Positions 1 through 10,982 of a stretch of DNA of 64,000 nt are shown piece after piece (position 1 is the first letter of the stretch; each line of letters begins with the position of its first letter). Source of the DNA: Sesamum alatum. Lineage: Eukaryota > Streptophyta > Magnoliopsida > Lamiales > Pedaliaceae. Position numbers and translations under genes: made by a program. Location: positions 32,605,141 through 32,669,140 of the forward strand of contig JACGWO010000006.1 of the NCBI GenBank assembly GCA_034509735.1. The letters run 5' to 3'. The notes below the pieces were generated by a model. That model was not told the DNA's origin. It saw only the letters and a program-made list of their open reading frames with translations, and did no database searches.

Positions 1-173
1 CTGAAGCCCACTAGGAAAAATATTTACCGAAATTTCATATGGGGGTTTATGGAATTTTGAAGAAATAGTGGGAGCAATTTATGATTAAAGACCATATCGT
101 TAATTTAATTAACATTGATTGAAATAATGCTAAAATCTCCATTGTTTCTTCGTTTCTTTCTTGTAGATTGAAA

Positions 174-1199
174 ATGTCTAAAAGTCCACTTGCTACCATA
201 CTTGAGACAAACAAACTTGTTGGAACCAACTATGCTGACTGGCTTAGGAATCTCAAAATCGGTTTGGATTCCGAGAAACGCTCTTATGTGTTGGAATCTC
301 GTCCTCCGACTGAGCTTCCCGAGGATTCGACTGACAAAGAATGTGTGACATTCCAACGTTGGATCGATGATGACCTTCAGTCCCGTTGCCTTATGCTAGC
401 ATCTATGAGCAATGAACTGCAAAAGCAACATGAACACCTGAAGCATGCATCTGAGATCTTTGTACGCTTACAAGAGTTGTTTGCGATACAAGATTTTCAT
501 ATAAGATATGTAGCATCAAAGGAGTTCTATCAGGAAAAGATGACTGAGGGATCGTCTGTTCATGACCACGACGTCAATATGCTTTCTCTCATTGAAAAGT
601 TAGAATCTCTGAATGCAGGCATGAATAATGACTCCTACATAGATGTGATCTTACGGTCATTATCGCCATCTTTTGATCAATTTGTTGTTAATTACAATAT
701 GAATGGTCTTGAGAAGACTGTTCCTGAATTGATCAATATGCTTATGCAATACGAGGCTACTATAAAGAAGCCTGCACCAGTAATGCTAGCAACCCCATCC
801 ACATCTTCCTCCATGACCAAAAGGGTCAAGAAATGGAGGAGAAATGGAAAGGGGAGAAAGAAAATCAATAACGACGGCCGAGAGAAGGGCAAAGGGAAGA
901 AGATGATCAAGGCCAATCCATCAAATGATGAGTGTCATCACTACCACGAAAAAGGCCATGGAAAGAGGAATTGCAAGAAGTTTCTTGGAACAATTCAAGG
1001 TACTTTTGTTGTTGAAATTAACATGGTTGCTAATCATGCTTATTGGGTATTAGATACCGGTTGTGGAGCTCATATTTGCAATGATTTGCAGGTAATGAGA
1101 AGAAGCAAAGAGTTGGGTGAAGGGGATGTGATCCTCAGGCTTGGAGACGGCAAGCAGGTTGCTGCTGAAGCCATTGGAACTGTTTCACTTAGTTATTAG
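174..1199 (+). pseudogene. Copia-A gag and protease start
   Basis: Structural polyprotein (capsid and nucleocapsid) followed by the start of the aspartic protease. The ATG at 174 gives MSKSP; an upstream in-frame TTG is not a credible start. The N-terminal half has the UBN2-type gag pattern (NYADW near residue 20, then helical sequence to about residue 200). A basic Lys/Arg-rich stretch and a CCHC-like knuckle with its first Cys altered (CHHYHEKGHGKRNC, near residue 255) follow. The protease motif DTGCGAHICND lies near residue 295. The frame stops at 1197-1199; protease-like sequence continues in another frame to about 1310. Capsid normally multimerises in the cytoplasm around element RNA. 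The copy is broken and should not give a full polyprotein. Confidence 0.88.
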
Positions 1200-1224
1200 C
1201 AAGGATGTTAGGATAGTACTTAAT

Positions 1225-2310
1225 AATTATTATTATGTACCAAGTATGATAAGAAACATTGTGTCTATACCTACTCTTGATGAAGAGGGGTATGAATTTT
1301 TTGTATCAAAATAATGTTTCTACTTAATAAGGAATGGTTCTTCTGTTTTACTTGGCACTTTAATGAATGGTTTGTATACTATCCAACAACATAATATGAT
1401 TATGAACGTTCACCATAAACGAAAATTGGATGATCAAGAAAATGCACAAACATGGCACGCTAGGTTGGGTCACATTTCCAAGGATAGGATGAAGAGGTTG
1501 ATTGACTTTAAGAATCTAGAAATAGAGAACTTAGATACTCTTTCAACTTGTGAATCTTGTCTCGAGGGAAAAATCACCAAAACACCGTTTATTGGACAAA
1601 GTAGCCGTGTCGCTGCACTGTTGGATTTAATCCACACAGATATTTGTGGACCTTTAAGTATTTCACCTAGAGGAGGATTTCTTACTTCATAACCTTTACC
1701 GATGATCACTCACGGTTCGGTTATGTGTACTTAATAAAGTACAAGTCTGAAGCATTTGAAATGTTCAAAGAATTCAAACTTGAAGTAGAAAATCAAACTA
1801 GATGAAAAATTAAGACCATTGGATCTGATTGTGGTGGTGAATACTTAAGTGGTGAATTCTTGAATTACTTAAAAGTGAATGGGATTCTCTCTCAGTGGAC
1901 TCCTCCTGCAACGCCACAACTTAATGGCGTTGCTGAAAGGCGGAACAAGACTTTGTTGGACATGGTTCATTCCATGATGAGTTATACTACATTACCTCTT
2001 TCCTTTTGGGGCTATGCGTTAGAAACAACGGTCAAGTTATTAAATATGGTGCCATAAGGCTGTACCCAAAACACCATATGTAATATGGCATGGCAAACCA
2101 CCCTCTATAAGTATTCGAGAATATGGGGGTGCCCCCCATATGTCAAAAGACTAGTGGCAGATCAGTTGGATACACGATCCATCTTATGTCGATTTGTTGG
2201 ATATCCAAAAGAAACTGTAGGATACTACTTCTATGATCCCTTGGAACAAAACGTGTTTGTTTAGAGAAATGCAGAGTTTCCCATGAAAAGGGTTTCCCTG
2301 CGGATACTCA
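1225..2310 (+). pseudogene. Copia-A GAG-pre-integrase and integrase (broken)
   Basis: Would insert the cDNA into the host chromosome. The pre-integrase zinc-binding part is seen at 1450-1580 (HARLGH, then CESCLEGK), followed by IHTDICGPL at the start of the catalytic core. After a frameshift near 1692 come FTDDHSRFGYV and SDCGGEY, which supply the two catalytic aspartates. The glutamate lies in NGVAERRN near 1940. C-terminal sequence decays after 2057, where there is a frame change at the MVP position, and runs on to about 2310. The DDE triad is recognisable, but at least three frame breaks separate the parts. Confidence 0.85.
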
Positions 2311-3360
2311 AAACAAAGAGGTGCAACTCGAAGAGTCGAGTGATGCATCACCTATGGCAGAAATTACACCCATACTGCCTCACGATGAACCTTTTGATTT
2401 TACACATCCTCTGAGAAAGTCGGCTAGAGTCTCTAAACAGCCTGAGAGATATGGTATGCTTGTCTTGACTGGTCAATTGGATAATGATCCAAAGATGTTT
2501 GAAGAAGCGATGTCTGACATTGATTCGGGTAGACTGCTTGAGGCCATGAGACCGAAACGGACTCCATGAACTCCAACAAGGTATAGATCTTGGTGGACCC
2601 ACCTAAAGGAGTTAGGCCCATTGGGTACAAATGGGTCTACAAGCGAATGCTTTGAGCCGATGGAGAGGTATCAACCTTTAAGGCATGATTGGTAGCGAAA
2701 GGCTACACTCAAAGGCCTGGAGTGGACTTTGAGGAGACCTATTCGCCCGTCTCTATGGCCAAGTCCATAAGGATCTTACTTTCCATTGCTGCATATTATT
2801 ACTATGAAATATGACAAATGGATGTGAAAAACTGCATTCCTTAATGGATTCATTGAGGAAGAAATCTATATGGATCAACCACAAGGTTTTACATCCAAAG
2901 GAGAAGAGAAAAAAGTTTATAAACTCAAGAGGTCCATTTATGGACTCAAACAGGCATCCCGAAGTTGGAACATTCGTTTTTGATGAGGTTATAAAATGTT
3001 ATGACTTCATCAAGAACGAATATGATCCCTGTGTATATAAAAAGGTTAGTGGGAGCTCTATTATGTTCCTCGTGCTTTATGTGGATGATATTTTACTTAT
3101 CGGGAATGATGTTAAAATGTTAGGTGACACTAAAGCATGGTTATCTACTCAATTCTTCATGAAGGACTTGGGTAAAGCTTCCTATATTCTTGGGATAAAG
3201 ATCTACAGAAATAGATCTAAAAGAATGTTAGGAATGACCCAAGTCTCGTACATTGATAAAGTCTTGAAAAGGTTCAAGATGGATGATTCAAAAAGGGGTT
3301 TTCTTCCCATGAGGCATGGAATTAAACTCTCCAAGATTCAGTCCCAAGACTGGTGAGGAA
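2311..3360 (+). pseudogene. Copia-A reverse transcriptase (broken)
   Basis: Copia RT (RVT_2 type), which copies element RNA into DNA inside virus-like particles. A linker with LRKSARVSKQPERY lies at about 2411. The RT proper begins near 2590 (RPIGYKWVYK), continues through VAKGYTQRPGVDFEETYSPV, an AFLNGFIEEEIYM block and YGLKQASRSW. It then carries the catalytic YVDDILLIGND at about 3079-3110 and MKDLGKASYILGIKIYR. Stops interrupt it near 2570, 2655, 2675, 2810 and 2975. The longest surviving frame is 2811-3356. The wording is typical of plant Tork-like copia elements. Confidence 0.9.
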
Positions 3361-4000
3361 GTAAGAAAATGTCAGAAATTCCCTACGCTCTAAGTGTTAT
3401 GAGTCGTTATCAGGCATGTGCCGGCCACGATCACTGGACTGCTGTAAAAAAATATCCTTAATTACTTGAGGAGAACTAAGGATTTATTTTTGGTGTACGG
3501 TGATAGAGATTAATATTGGACAAGTATACTGATGCAAACTTCCAATCGGATGTGGACGATGCTAAGTCTCAAATGGTTATGTATTCCAGTTGAAAAGAAG
3601 GAGCTATCAGTTCGAAAAGTTCTAAGCAAGATACGACAGATTCCATGAGGAAGTCGAATACATTGCAGCTTCTGAAGCTGCAAAGGAGGCTGTTTGGATG
3701 AAAAACTACATCCAAGAGTTGGGTGTGGTGCCTAGCATTGCCAAACCTGTAGTTATACTTTGTGATAAAAAAAAAGGGGGCTATTGCGCAATCGAAGGAG
3801 CAAGACTTATCACAAAGCAACACATAATTAGATGCTACCATCTAATCCGAGAGATGGTAGGAAGAGGTGACATACGAAGTGGATCGCGTTGCATCAACGG
3901 AGAACATAGCATACCGTTACAAAGCCAATATTCACAAATTGCTCATACTTCAACATCTGAAAAGATGGGATTAAAAAACATAGGCAATTGGCTTTAGTCA
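3361..4000 (+). pseudogene. Copia-A RNase H region (decayed)
   Basis: C-terminal pol segment that would remove the RNA strand during reverse transcription. It is recognisable mainly from 3640 onward: EYIAASEAAKEAVWMKNYIQELGVV, then a degraded stretch and the family's C-terminal pattern ending KNIGNWL at about 3995. A purine-rich stretch (ggtggggat) lies directly before the LTR and is the likely polypurine tract. Several in-frame stops lie between 3350 and 3660, so the domain is dead. Confidence 0.75.
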
Positions 4001-4009
4001 GGTGGGGAT

Positions 4010-6330
4010 TGTTAGAGTAGGTGACCATAAAGCAATGTGATTGGCTCTTTGTAAACTATTCTAAGACGATCTTTTTCAATAATATGTTAATTTAATAAAT
4101 GTTTTTGGCAACCTTCATCATATACTTTAAACATTATATTTATATCAGCATTTGGTTGAAGCCCTTAGATCAATTATGCTACGGGGTTGGTTTGCGCATA
4201 TGATGGCAACCATGAAACCAACCTCTATGGTTTGATCTAAAATATTTCAAGTCGATGAATCGGTCGAGACAGGGCATCGACCATTCCTTAAAGACTTGCA
4301 CTAAGTGTGCGTTCATATGAGGAATGTCGAGTTTCATAGACAGAGAAGTATGACATCTGCACACTTTAGCGGGTGCTTGATAAAGAGTTATCAAGTTCAC
4401 TGAATTGACTCGCAGGAGTTGTCATATGGAAACCTTATATGGCATGATCGGTATGACTAGAACTCCTAGGCTACGATAGTGCACTAACTAGTCCTTAAAC
4501 TTGAGGTTCCACAGTAACCTTGTGCATAGGACGTCTATGACTTGATCATGTCCAATGTGGTCTTAGGTTTCATCCTGGATCACTATACGGTTATGTTTCA
4601 GACATAGTTGAAGCATGCATGGAGGTTGGTGAATTCCAAGATAGGATCTCCTACTTATCATGAGATGATAACGAACCTCCTATGTTCTCTACATTATGCA
4701 TTCCTCGAAGCCCATGGCCATGGCTGTTGATCAAATAGGAGATAGTGTTTTTCCTATATTGGTAAATTTGAAGCATAACCTGAAGAGTTGATCCATAGAC
4801 ATCAAAATCGATAATGGGAACCGTTAACTAATTCCATGCCCTAGACTTTGATCGGGAGGTTAGTAGCGGAGGTACCATATCTGCATGGTACGCGTAGCTC
4901 ACAGGCTCACGCAATAAATCACCTATTCTCTAGTGCCATGGACCATTGCTAGATGGCCACCCATGGTGACGAGTACCCTCCAATTAAGGAGTTACTTGAG
5001 GGTGATTAATTATGATAAGATCTAATTAATCTAATGCAAGTAAGTTGCTAATTAAATTGTATATATGATACAAGCCCAAGTCTAGATGAGTAGTGAACCT
5101 AAAAGGTCACACACAAATCCATGATGGAATTATTGGAATTAATTTATAGAATTAATTATGGAGAATAAATCAATTAATTTAACTCCTTAAATTAATTGAT
5201 TGAAAAGATTTATGAAATCATTTCATGGGAATATTAAATAATATGATTATTTAATTTGGAGTCTAAATTCACAAGCACTAATTTGATTAAGTAAGACTTG
5301 TGATGGATTAATTAAGATTAATCTGTTTGAACTTGAAAATCATTTAATTAGATTAATTGATCGGGGCTTGTATTTAATTAAAGAATTAAATATCATTGGC
5401 TAAATAATTAGTTGGGAATTAATTAAAATTGGGACTTAGTCCAATTGAGAATTAAGATAAAATCCAAGACCTTAGCCCAAGCCCACAAGACAAGATTCAT
5501 TGAACATAGACATGGCTTATTTTCATCTTTAGATAAAGAAGAAAATATGAGTCATGCTAAAGCTTGTCTATAAAGAAGACAAGTGTAAAAGAAGAAAATG
5601 TGAATCATGCTAAAGCTTGTCTATAAAGAAGACAAGTGTAAAAGGAAGAAAGATGAGTCATGCTAGAACTTGTCTATGAAGATGACAAGTGTTATCTTAG
5701 AGCAAGACAAAAGGGCTTGTCTACATTCATTGTATCTAGTACAAAGAAATGCCTATGAAAATGGGTAGAAGGCAAGAGATTTACACACCATATTTTCACA
5801 TACAAAGATACAAAACTCTTGCTTTCCTTTTGCTCTCTAGCTCTTAGAATTTCTCTCCTTCAAAGCTAGAAAGTCTAGCTTTCACGTTAGCATTGGTCTT
5901 ATGTTCATTTCTCATCCCCAAAAGAGAAGAATTCTCTTGATTTCTCCATAGATAAATAGTTGATCTACCTTAATCCTTCAATACCTACTAGCATAGGTTT
6001 GAGGGTGATTCCATCATAGGTGGTGTGGACTAGCTTTAGAGAGAAGACACTTGTGTTCCTACCGTGAACAACAATTAAAAGCGGTTCCGTTTTGTCGTTC
6101 CACCATTTTTAAGGGAAGGTCGTTCTTGAGAAAGTTTAAGTAACCAACATCAACCGGAGAGCAAGAAAGATTGGTTTCTCTTAACCATTCAATTGACATC
6201 CTTTATGCATAAGATCCACATCGTAATAGCAACGAGACGGGCGATTAGACCGCTAATTATAATATTATTTTCTAATTAAAATTTTAATTTCCGCTGCATT
6301 TAACGTCTCGGGGCTTATACGAAGCTAACA
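4010..6330 (+). repeat. Copia-A 3' LTR (about 2.32 kb)
   Basis: Starts TGTTAGAGTAGGTGACC, closely similar to the LTRs at 26436 and 34310 (TGTTAGAATAGGTGACC), and has nearly the same length as they do (2321 versus 2328 bp). It ends ...GAAGCTAACA before the LINE sequence. A block at 4931-4966 is almost identical to a block in those LTRs. A three-copy tandem repeat lies at 5537-5692. The matching 5' LTR lies outside the window. Confidence 0.85.
5537..5692 (+). repeat. Tandem repeat with internal hairpin in the Copia-A LTR
   Basis: Three consecutive units of about 50 bp. Each contains CTTGTC, a short spacer, then GACAAG, so each can fold into a six-bp stem. The third unit is the most diverged. 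Confidence 0.85.
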
Positions 6331-6983
6331 TAAAGGTCTAAAAGATCCCAACTCTAAATGGCTTGTAGTTGGAGATTTCAACACTATTTACCCAAAACGA
6401 AAAAAAAAATATGGGGAATCCTACAACATATAATCGAACTAAAAATTTCCTTGAATTTGTTAATTCGTGTAATGGTAGTGATTTTGGTTTCACTGGTCAT
6501 TTCTTTACATGGTCTAACAGAAGATTTAGTTGGGCTTCTATTTGCGAAAAACTTGTCCGCGTGTTTGCAAATCTAAAGTTCCTGGATGCACTTCCGCAAA
6601 TGGGTTAAATGCAATTTGGCCCCCTGTGTTAACCAAAAAGAGAAATTACTCCCATGTGAAAAAATAACTAGCAATTTACCCCTCTGTGTTATTCAAAATG
6701 CAGCAAACAACCCCTGACAGGGGGTTTTTGCTGCATTTTTAGGGTTTTTTTTGCTCTATTTTTTAAATACAGGAGGTATATTGCTATTTTATTTTTTCAT
6801 AGGAGTTTTTTTTACATATTTTGTATATTACAAGGGGGGTAATTGCAGTTTTCCCCTTCAACAAACTAGAGTGTATCACCTGGTTTCTCTTACTTCTGAC
6901 CACTCCTGGTTTTACTGGAAACTAAAAAGAAGCCCTACAGAAACCATATCTCTAGACATGAGAAGATGTGGTCTCGATTTGAT
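6331..6983 (+). pseudogene. LINE endonuclease domain (split by a MITE at 6601-6855)
   Basis: The AP-endonuclease nicks target DNA to prime reverse transcription. WLVVGDFNTIYP at about 6359-6390 contains the conserved GDFN motif. FGFTGHFFTWSNRR at about 6484-6525 is the typical SGPxFTWSN-like block, followed by a degraded LDRALAN-like block. After the MITE the frame resumes with VSLTSDHSWF (about 6883-6912), which carries the conserved SDH. A run of A at 6401 and several indels break the frame. The N-terminal part of the domain is absent here. Confidence 0.85.
6601..6855. mobile_element. MITE, MULE-like, 255 bp
   Basis: Interrupts the LINE endonuclease. Flanks CTTCCGCAAA (6591-6600) and CTTCAACAAA (6856-6865) look like a 9-10 bp target duplication with two mismatches. 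Both ends carry the same inverted pattern (gggttaaatgcaatt... against ...aattgcagttttcccc), followed by cccccct/aggggggt. A relative lies at 47989-48258. No coding capacity. Confidence 0.75.
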
Positions 6984-7598
6984 GGGCAAAATGCATTTTT
7001 TTGTCCCGTAAGATTAGGGTATTATTTATTTTAGTACCACAACTTAAATAGGTGGTTGTTTTAGTTCCATAAAATACGTTTTTCAGTTGGTCCCAAAATA
7101 TCGTGTGCCTTAACTAGAAAAAAAATCAATATTAGCTACATTTTTTATGACCATGGCTAAAAATCGTGGTAAATAACTATTATTAAATATGGTTAAATAA
7201 AAATTGATGCAAAAACTAGCTTTTCCACCATGAAAAACTTATTTGCCACGGCTTTTAGCCATGGTAAAATCATTCGTCATGGCTTTTAGCCATGGCAAAT
7301 ATTTAGCCAACTCACAAAACCACGGCCGACAACCGTTGCGTGGTCGTGATCAAATGACTATTCGCTACGGTTATTTAGTATTAACCATGGCAATTAGCCA
7401 TGGTTAAACGTCATATTTTTTGTAGTGCTTGCACATGGGACATGACATTTTGGAACCAAAAAAACTGAAAAACGTGATATTTTGGAACCAAAAAAATTGA
7501 AAAACGTGTTTTATGGGACTAAAACAACCACCTACCTAAGTTGTTGTACCAAAATAAATAATATCCCAGTCTTGCGAGATAAAAAACGCATTTTGCCC
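6984..7598. mobile_element. MULE-type MITE with long TIRs, 615 bp
   Basis: Long terminal inverted repeats begin GGGCAAAATGC and end GCATTTTGCCC, extending over roughly 120 bp per arm. It is flanked by CGATTTGAT (6975-6983) and CGATTTTAT (7599-7607), a 9-bp duplication with one mismatch, typical of Mutator-like elements. The centre is occupied by a CACTA MITE. A relative lies at 41523-41834. Confidence 0.88.
7112..7427. mobile_element. Non-autonomous CACTA MITE nested in the MULE MITE
   Basis: Starts AACTAGAAAAAAAATC (degraded CACTA) and ends TTTTTTGTAGTG, flanked by CTT on both sides (7109-7111 and 7428-7430). The interior is rich in TAGCCATGG and CCATGGC palindromes. It matches the element at 20864-21167 along most of its length. 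Confidence 0.85.
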
Positions 7599-10125
7599 CG
7601 ATTTTATAGTTTTAAAGTATTAGTGAATAATATTTGAAGTATGAGTAATAATAGTTGTGCCTTGGAGGACTTCCTTAGTAAAATAGCTAATTTTATTTGT
7701 AAGTCCTATGAATGGAAGAAACATGCCATTGGAAATATTAACAGGAAAATTGAAGATACTAGGAAAGAATTAGCTCTAAATTCTAAACATATTTCTTTTA
7801 ATTAGAATGATCAACTTTTGAGAAAAGAAGAATCATGAGGAAGAGATTGCTAGAATACTTGGAGTTACAAAGTCTTTATTGGGCCCCAAACAGCACAAAA
7901 TAAGTGGAATATGGAAGGGGATCAAACACAAAATAATTCATTCGTTTGAACTATAGAAGACGAAAAAACTTCGTTTCAAAAAATATTAAGAAAAAGAAAA
8001 AACTTTATCCAAGGAATTGAGGACGAGGAAAACGAAATGATTATTCTTCTGAAGCTGTTGTTGAAGTTTCCTTGGCTACTATGATAAGAATTATACTAGC
8101 AATAGTTCGACCAGGATTGTAACAGGCTTCGATACTCACTATAGATTAAAGCAAGAGGAACAAGATTTACGTTGTAAGGATGTTCCAGAATTAGAAATTT
8201 GGAATGTGATTAACAGAATTGGTTCAAATAAAGCGTCGGTTCCAGGGATTTAACAGTCATTTTTTATAAAAAAATCCCAAATAATTCGGACTAAATCTCG
8301 TCAATTTTACAAGTATTGAATTTTAAAAAAATGGACATAATTTCCATATTAAAATTAATATTTAGGCATATTTAGAAGTTTAAAAAAATTCCCTAAATAG
8401 ATTTGGCCTGAAATCAAACATATGGTCATTTCACTAGTTAGGATCTTTTTAGAACAGGAGTTGTGAACCCACAAATTAATCAAACAGAATTATTTTTATT
8501 CTTAAAAAAAAAATTCTCCAACTTAAAGACTATAGACCTATTAGCCTTTATCACGTGATATAAATCATATCAAATATTATTATCAATAGGCTACGACCAA
8601 TCATGAACTAATCTCACATTTCCAAAATGTTTTTGTGCCAGTAGAAATATAAACCATAAATTTATAATGACACATGAAATCCTTCACTTTGTGAAATGTA
8701 AAAATAATAATAATAATAATAAACCTAAGAATTTGCTACATGGGGCTATATTGGACTTAGAAAAAGTCTATGATAAGTTTTTAGTGGCCTTTTTTAAAAT
8801 GGTGCTATTTTGAATATAATTTCCCCAATTATTTATTATTCAACGGATTATGTGTCAGTCTCATTTACACTGAACATTAATGGATTAATTTCTGAACCTT
8901 AATACCCCATAGAAAAATAAGGCAAGGACACCCTTAATTTATTTCTATATTTATTTATTTGATTTACTTTAATTAATAATATTTATCGCTTTCATTTAAA
9001 AAAAAAATTCAAGCTCTCCAAATGAATAAAGACTGCCCTCCTATTCCGATCCTTTGTTACACGGATGACTACTTTATTTTTTTTCAAAAGCAAATCACAC
9101 AACTACGTGGCATATTAAAAAAATGCTTAGATGAATTTAAGAGAATATCGGGACCTTGTGTTAATTGGAATAAACATAAATCATTTTCTCTTCTACCACA
9201 CCTAGATTAAGGCGAAAAGATATTATTAGGATTTTGAGTATTAAGAAGATGAACAGAGAGGACAAACACCTTGGGCTTCATTTTGCCTATGATCGGCTGA
9301 ATAAATCTTCCTACATTGACATTAGGGTAAATTACAATGACTTATCAGGTTTAATATAATTAAAAATATTTTCTTATTGTTTGAAAAATTATCAATACCC
9401 CTGATATTTGAAGAAATTATGTAATCCTTGAATGAAAGCCTGAAATTGTCAATTTTGCTCTTACTTTTTTTTTTGGAAAAAATATAAAAAATATTTAAAA
9501 GAAACAAGCGAGGTAGATGGAAAATTTTGAAAATTATTAAAAAAAAAAATCCACCCATCCATAAACAAATTTCAGAAAAATTTAAAAAATAAATGAATTT
9601 TAATTTATAGTGCACAAGGGTATTTTATCATGTCACTATAAAAAATGAATGGGAACCTAACGTAAACTAACGAATTGAGCTAGTTATTAGACGACCGTTA
9701 AAATCAGGAAGTATTTGTAATTTTTCAAACATTATGAAGTATTTGTAATTATGTCAAATTTTAGGGGAGATAGTTTTAATTTACCTTTGATAATTAAGAA
9801 CATGGAGTCAAAAATTAATACATCGTACAATAATTTTATATCATACGCAGGAAGAGTTTCCCTAATTAAATATGTGCTTAATACGACGCCCCGTTATGCT
9901 ATGGGGACCTTTACTATAGCAGTGGGAACAATACAAACTATTAATAATTTTTGCAAGAAATTCCTTTGGAATGAAAACCAAAACTCAAAGTAAAGGTTGG
10001 TTAAACAGGGGTTAGTTTACTTACCGAAAGAGTTTCTTGATTTGTCCTTAACAAAGCCTTGATGGCAAAAAAATTGCGTGGAATATCTTGATTTGTCCAA
10101 ACTCCTTATGGGTTAAACAGTAAAA
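7599..10125 (+). pseudogene. LINE reverse transcriptase region (with a MITE near 9325-9763)
   Basis: Reverse transcriptase that would copy LINE RNA at the nicked target. In order: a linker with KSYEWKKHAIGNINRK and RRKKNFIQGIEDE-like sequence (7650-8020); NRIGSNKASVPG (about 8210); a NLKDYRPISL block (about 8525); AILDLEKVYDK (8749-8781); a RQGHPL block (about 8920); and CYTDDYFIFF (9055-9084), the catalytic (F/Y)xDD. SGPCVNWNKHKSFS follows, then HLGLHFAYDRLNKS before the MITE and SYAGRVSLIKYVLNTTPRYAMGTF after it (9841-9912). Numerous stops and indels show a long-dead copy. The second residue of the catalytic motif is Thr rather than the usual Ala. Confidence 0.9.
9325..9763. mobile_element. 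MITE-like insertion in the LINE RT
   Basis: Separates LINE blocks that are adjacent in intact elements. It starts GGGTAAATTAC and ends with ...TTGTAATTATGTCAAATTTTA, an imperfect inverted repeat. It shares several motifs with the element at 42197-42639 (for example TTGTTTGAAAAATTA and TTTGTAATTATGTCAAA). I could not fix a clean target duplication, so the ends are approximate. Confidence 0.65.
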
Positions 10126-10640
10126 CAAAATTGAGAATTCACGCGAATTGTTACGACCGTCCGAAGCATCGGTACACCAATTTAATTTGAAACGGTCACA
10201 AAAACTATTGTGGAACGGGAATCCATTGCTTACGTCATATTCATGTTGTGATAAATCCTAACGTATTTGAACGATGAGATCGTTACGAATACCGTGCCAA
10301 AACATGTGTTCCAACTCGGAGTCCAAAACCTGTTCCAAACTGGGAACATGAACTAGACAATTTTTGTCCAAATGAAAACTTTGTAATACAATTACAATCC
10401 TAATAATGGTACTTATCAAAACGAAATTAGAGTTGCAAGAACTGTCCCCAAGTATGTTACAATTTGGACAGTTCAAGTACATAAGAGATTTTGTATTACA
10501 ATACCCACTCCAAATACACTATAACGGCTATATTCGTGTTCCTATTGCCGCGCCTGAACTTGTTCCTAATGCTGATTTAACGGCTAGAGAGTTCCAATTA
10601 CCATTCCAATGTCCGTTCCAAAATTTCTTATATATATGTT
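10126..10640. repeat. CACTA-1 left subterminal repeat region
   Basis: Repeated short motifs in both orientations (GTTCCAA, GGAACGG, ACCGT and variants) between the terminus and the first gene. In En/Spm such subterminal motifs are the binding sites of the TnpA-type protein. The motifs here are more degraded than at the right end. Confidence 0.7.
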
Positions 10641-10649
10641 CCCTTCATT

Positions 10650-10734
10650 TAATTTCTTCTCACTCTCTCTACATTTCATTTCTTCTCACTCTCTCTACAT
10701 TTCATTTCTTCTCACTCTCTCTCTTGCATTTTTA
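10650..10734 (+). repeat. CT-rich 26-bp tandem repeat upstream of TNP2
   Basis: Three copies of about 26 bp with the core TTTCTTCTCACTCTCTCTAC, probably the 5' untranslated leader of the transposase transcript. A GTAAG splice donor follows at 10801. Confidence 0.7.
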
Positions 10735-10925
10735 TACATATAAACAAAAATATCACCAATCTCTGTTAAATTTCCATTGATCTTTGAAGTTGTTGTTCAG
10801 GTAAGAACTTGAAACTCTTTCTGGTCGCTTAAAATGCATGCAGTTAATTACTAATTGTACATATATTAATTTATTCTGCTTGTTTAATTACTTTTGTCAA
10901 TTGCATGTGTGTCATAATATATATA

Positions 10926-10982
10926 TGTGTGTGTGTGTGTGTGTTGGCGCGGTGTGTGTGTGTGTGTGCGCGTGTGTGTGTA
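10926..10982 (+). repeat. (TG)n microsatellite in the TNP2 5' intron
   Basis: Interrupted TG/TGCG run of about 57 bp between the leader and the first TNP2 codon. Confidence 0.95.

Larger units (their letters stand above)
1..6330 (+). mobile_element. Copia-A: Ty1/copia LTR retrotransposon, 5' end outside the window
   Basis: Copia order is visible: gag with a zinc-knuckle remnant, protease, integrase, reverse transcriptase with YVDD, RNase H, then a long 3' LTR starting TGTTAGAG at 4010. The window opens inside the untranslated leader, because bases 1-110 match the leader of the related element at 31019-31120. Gag-pol is broken by several stops and frameshifts (about 1197, 1692, 2055, 2570, 3353), so it is inactive. 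The 3' LTR ends at a junction with LINE endonuclease sequence at 6330/6331. The element therefore probably inserted into that LINE, and the LINE's 5' part would lie left of the window. The Tork/TAR/Angela-like lineage is inferred from the RT wording only. Confidence 0.93.
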
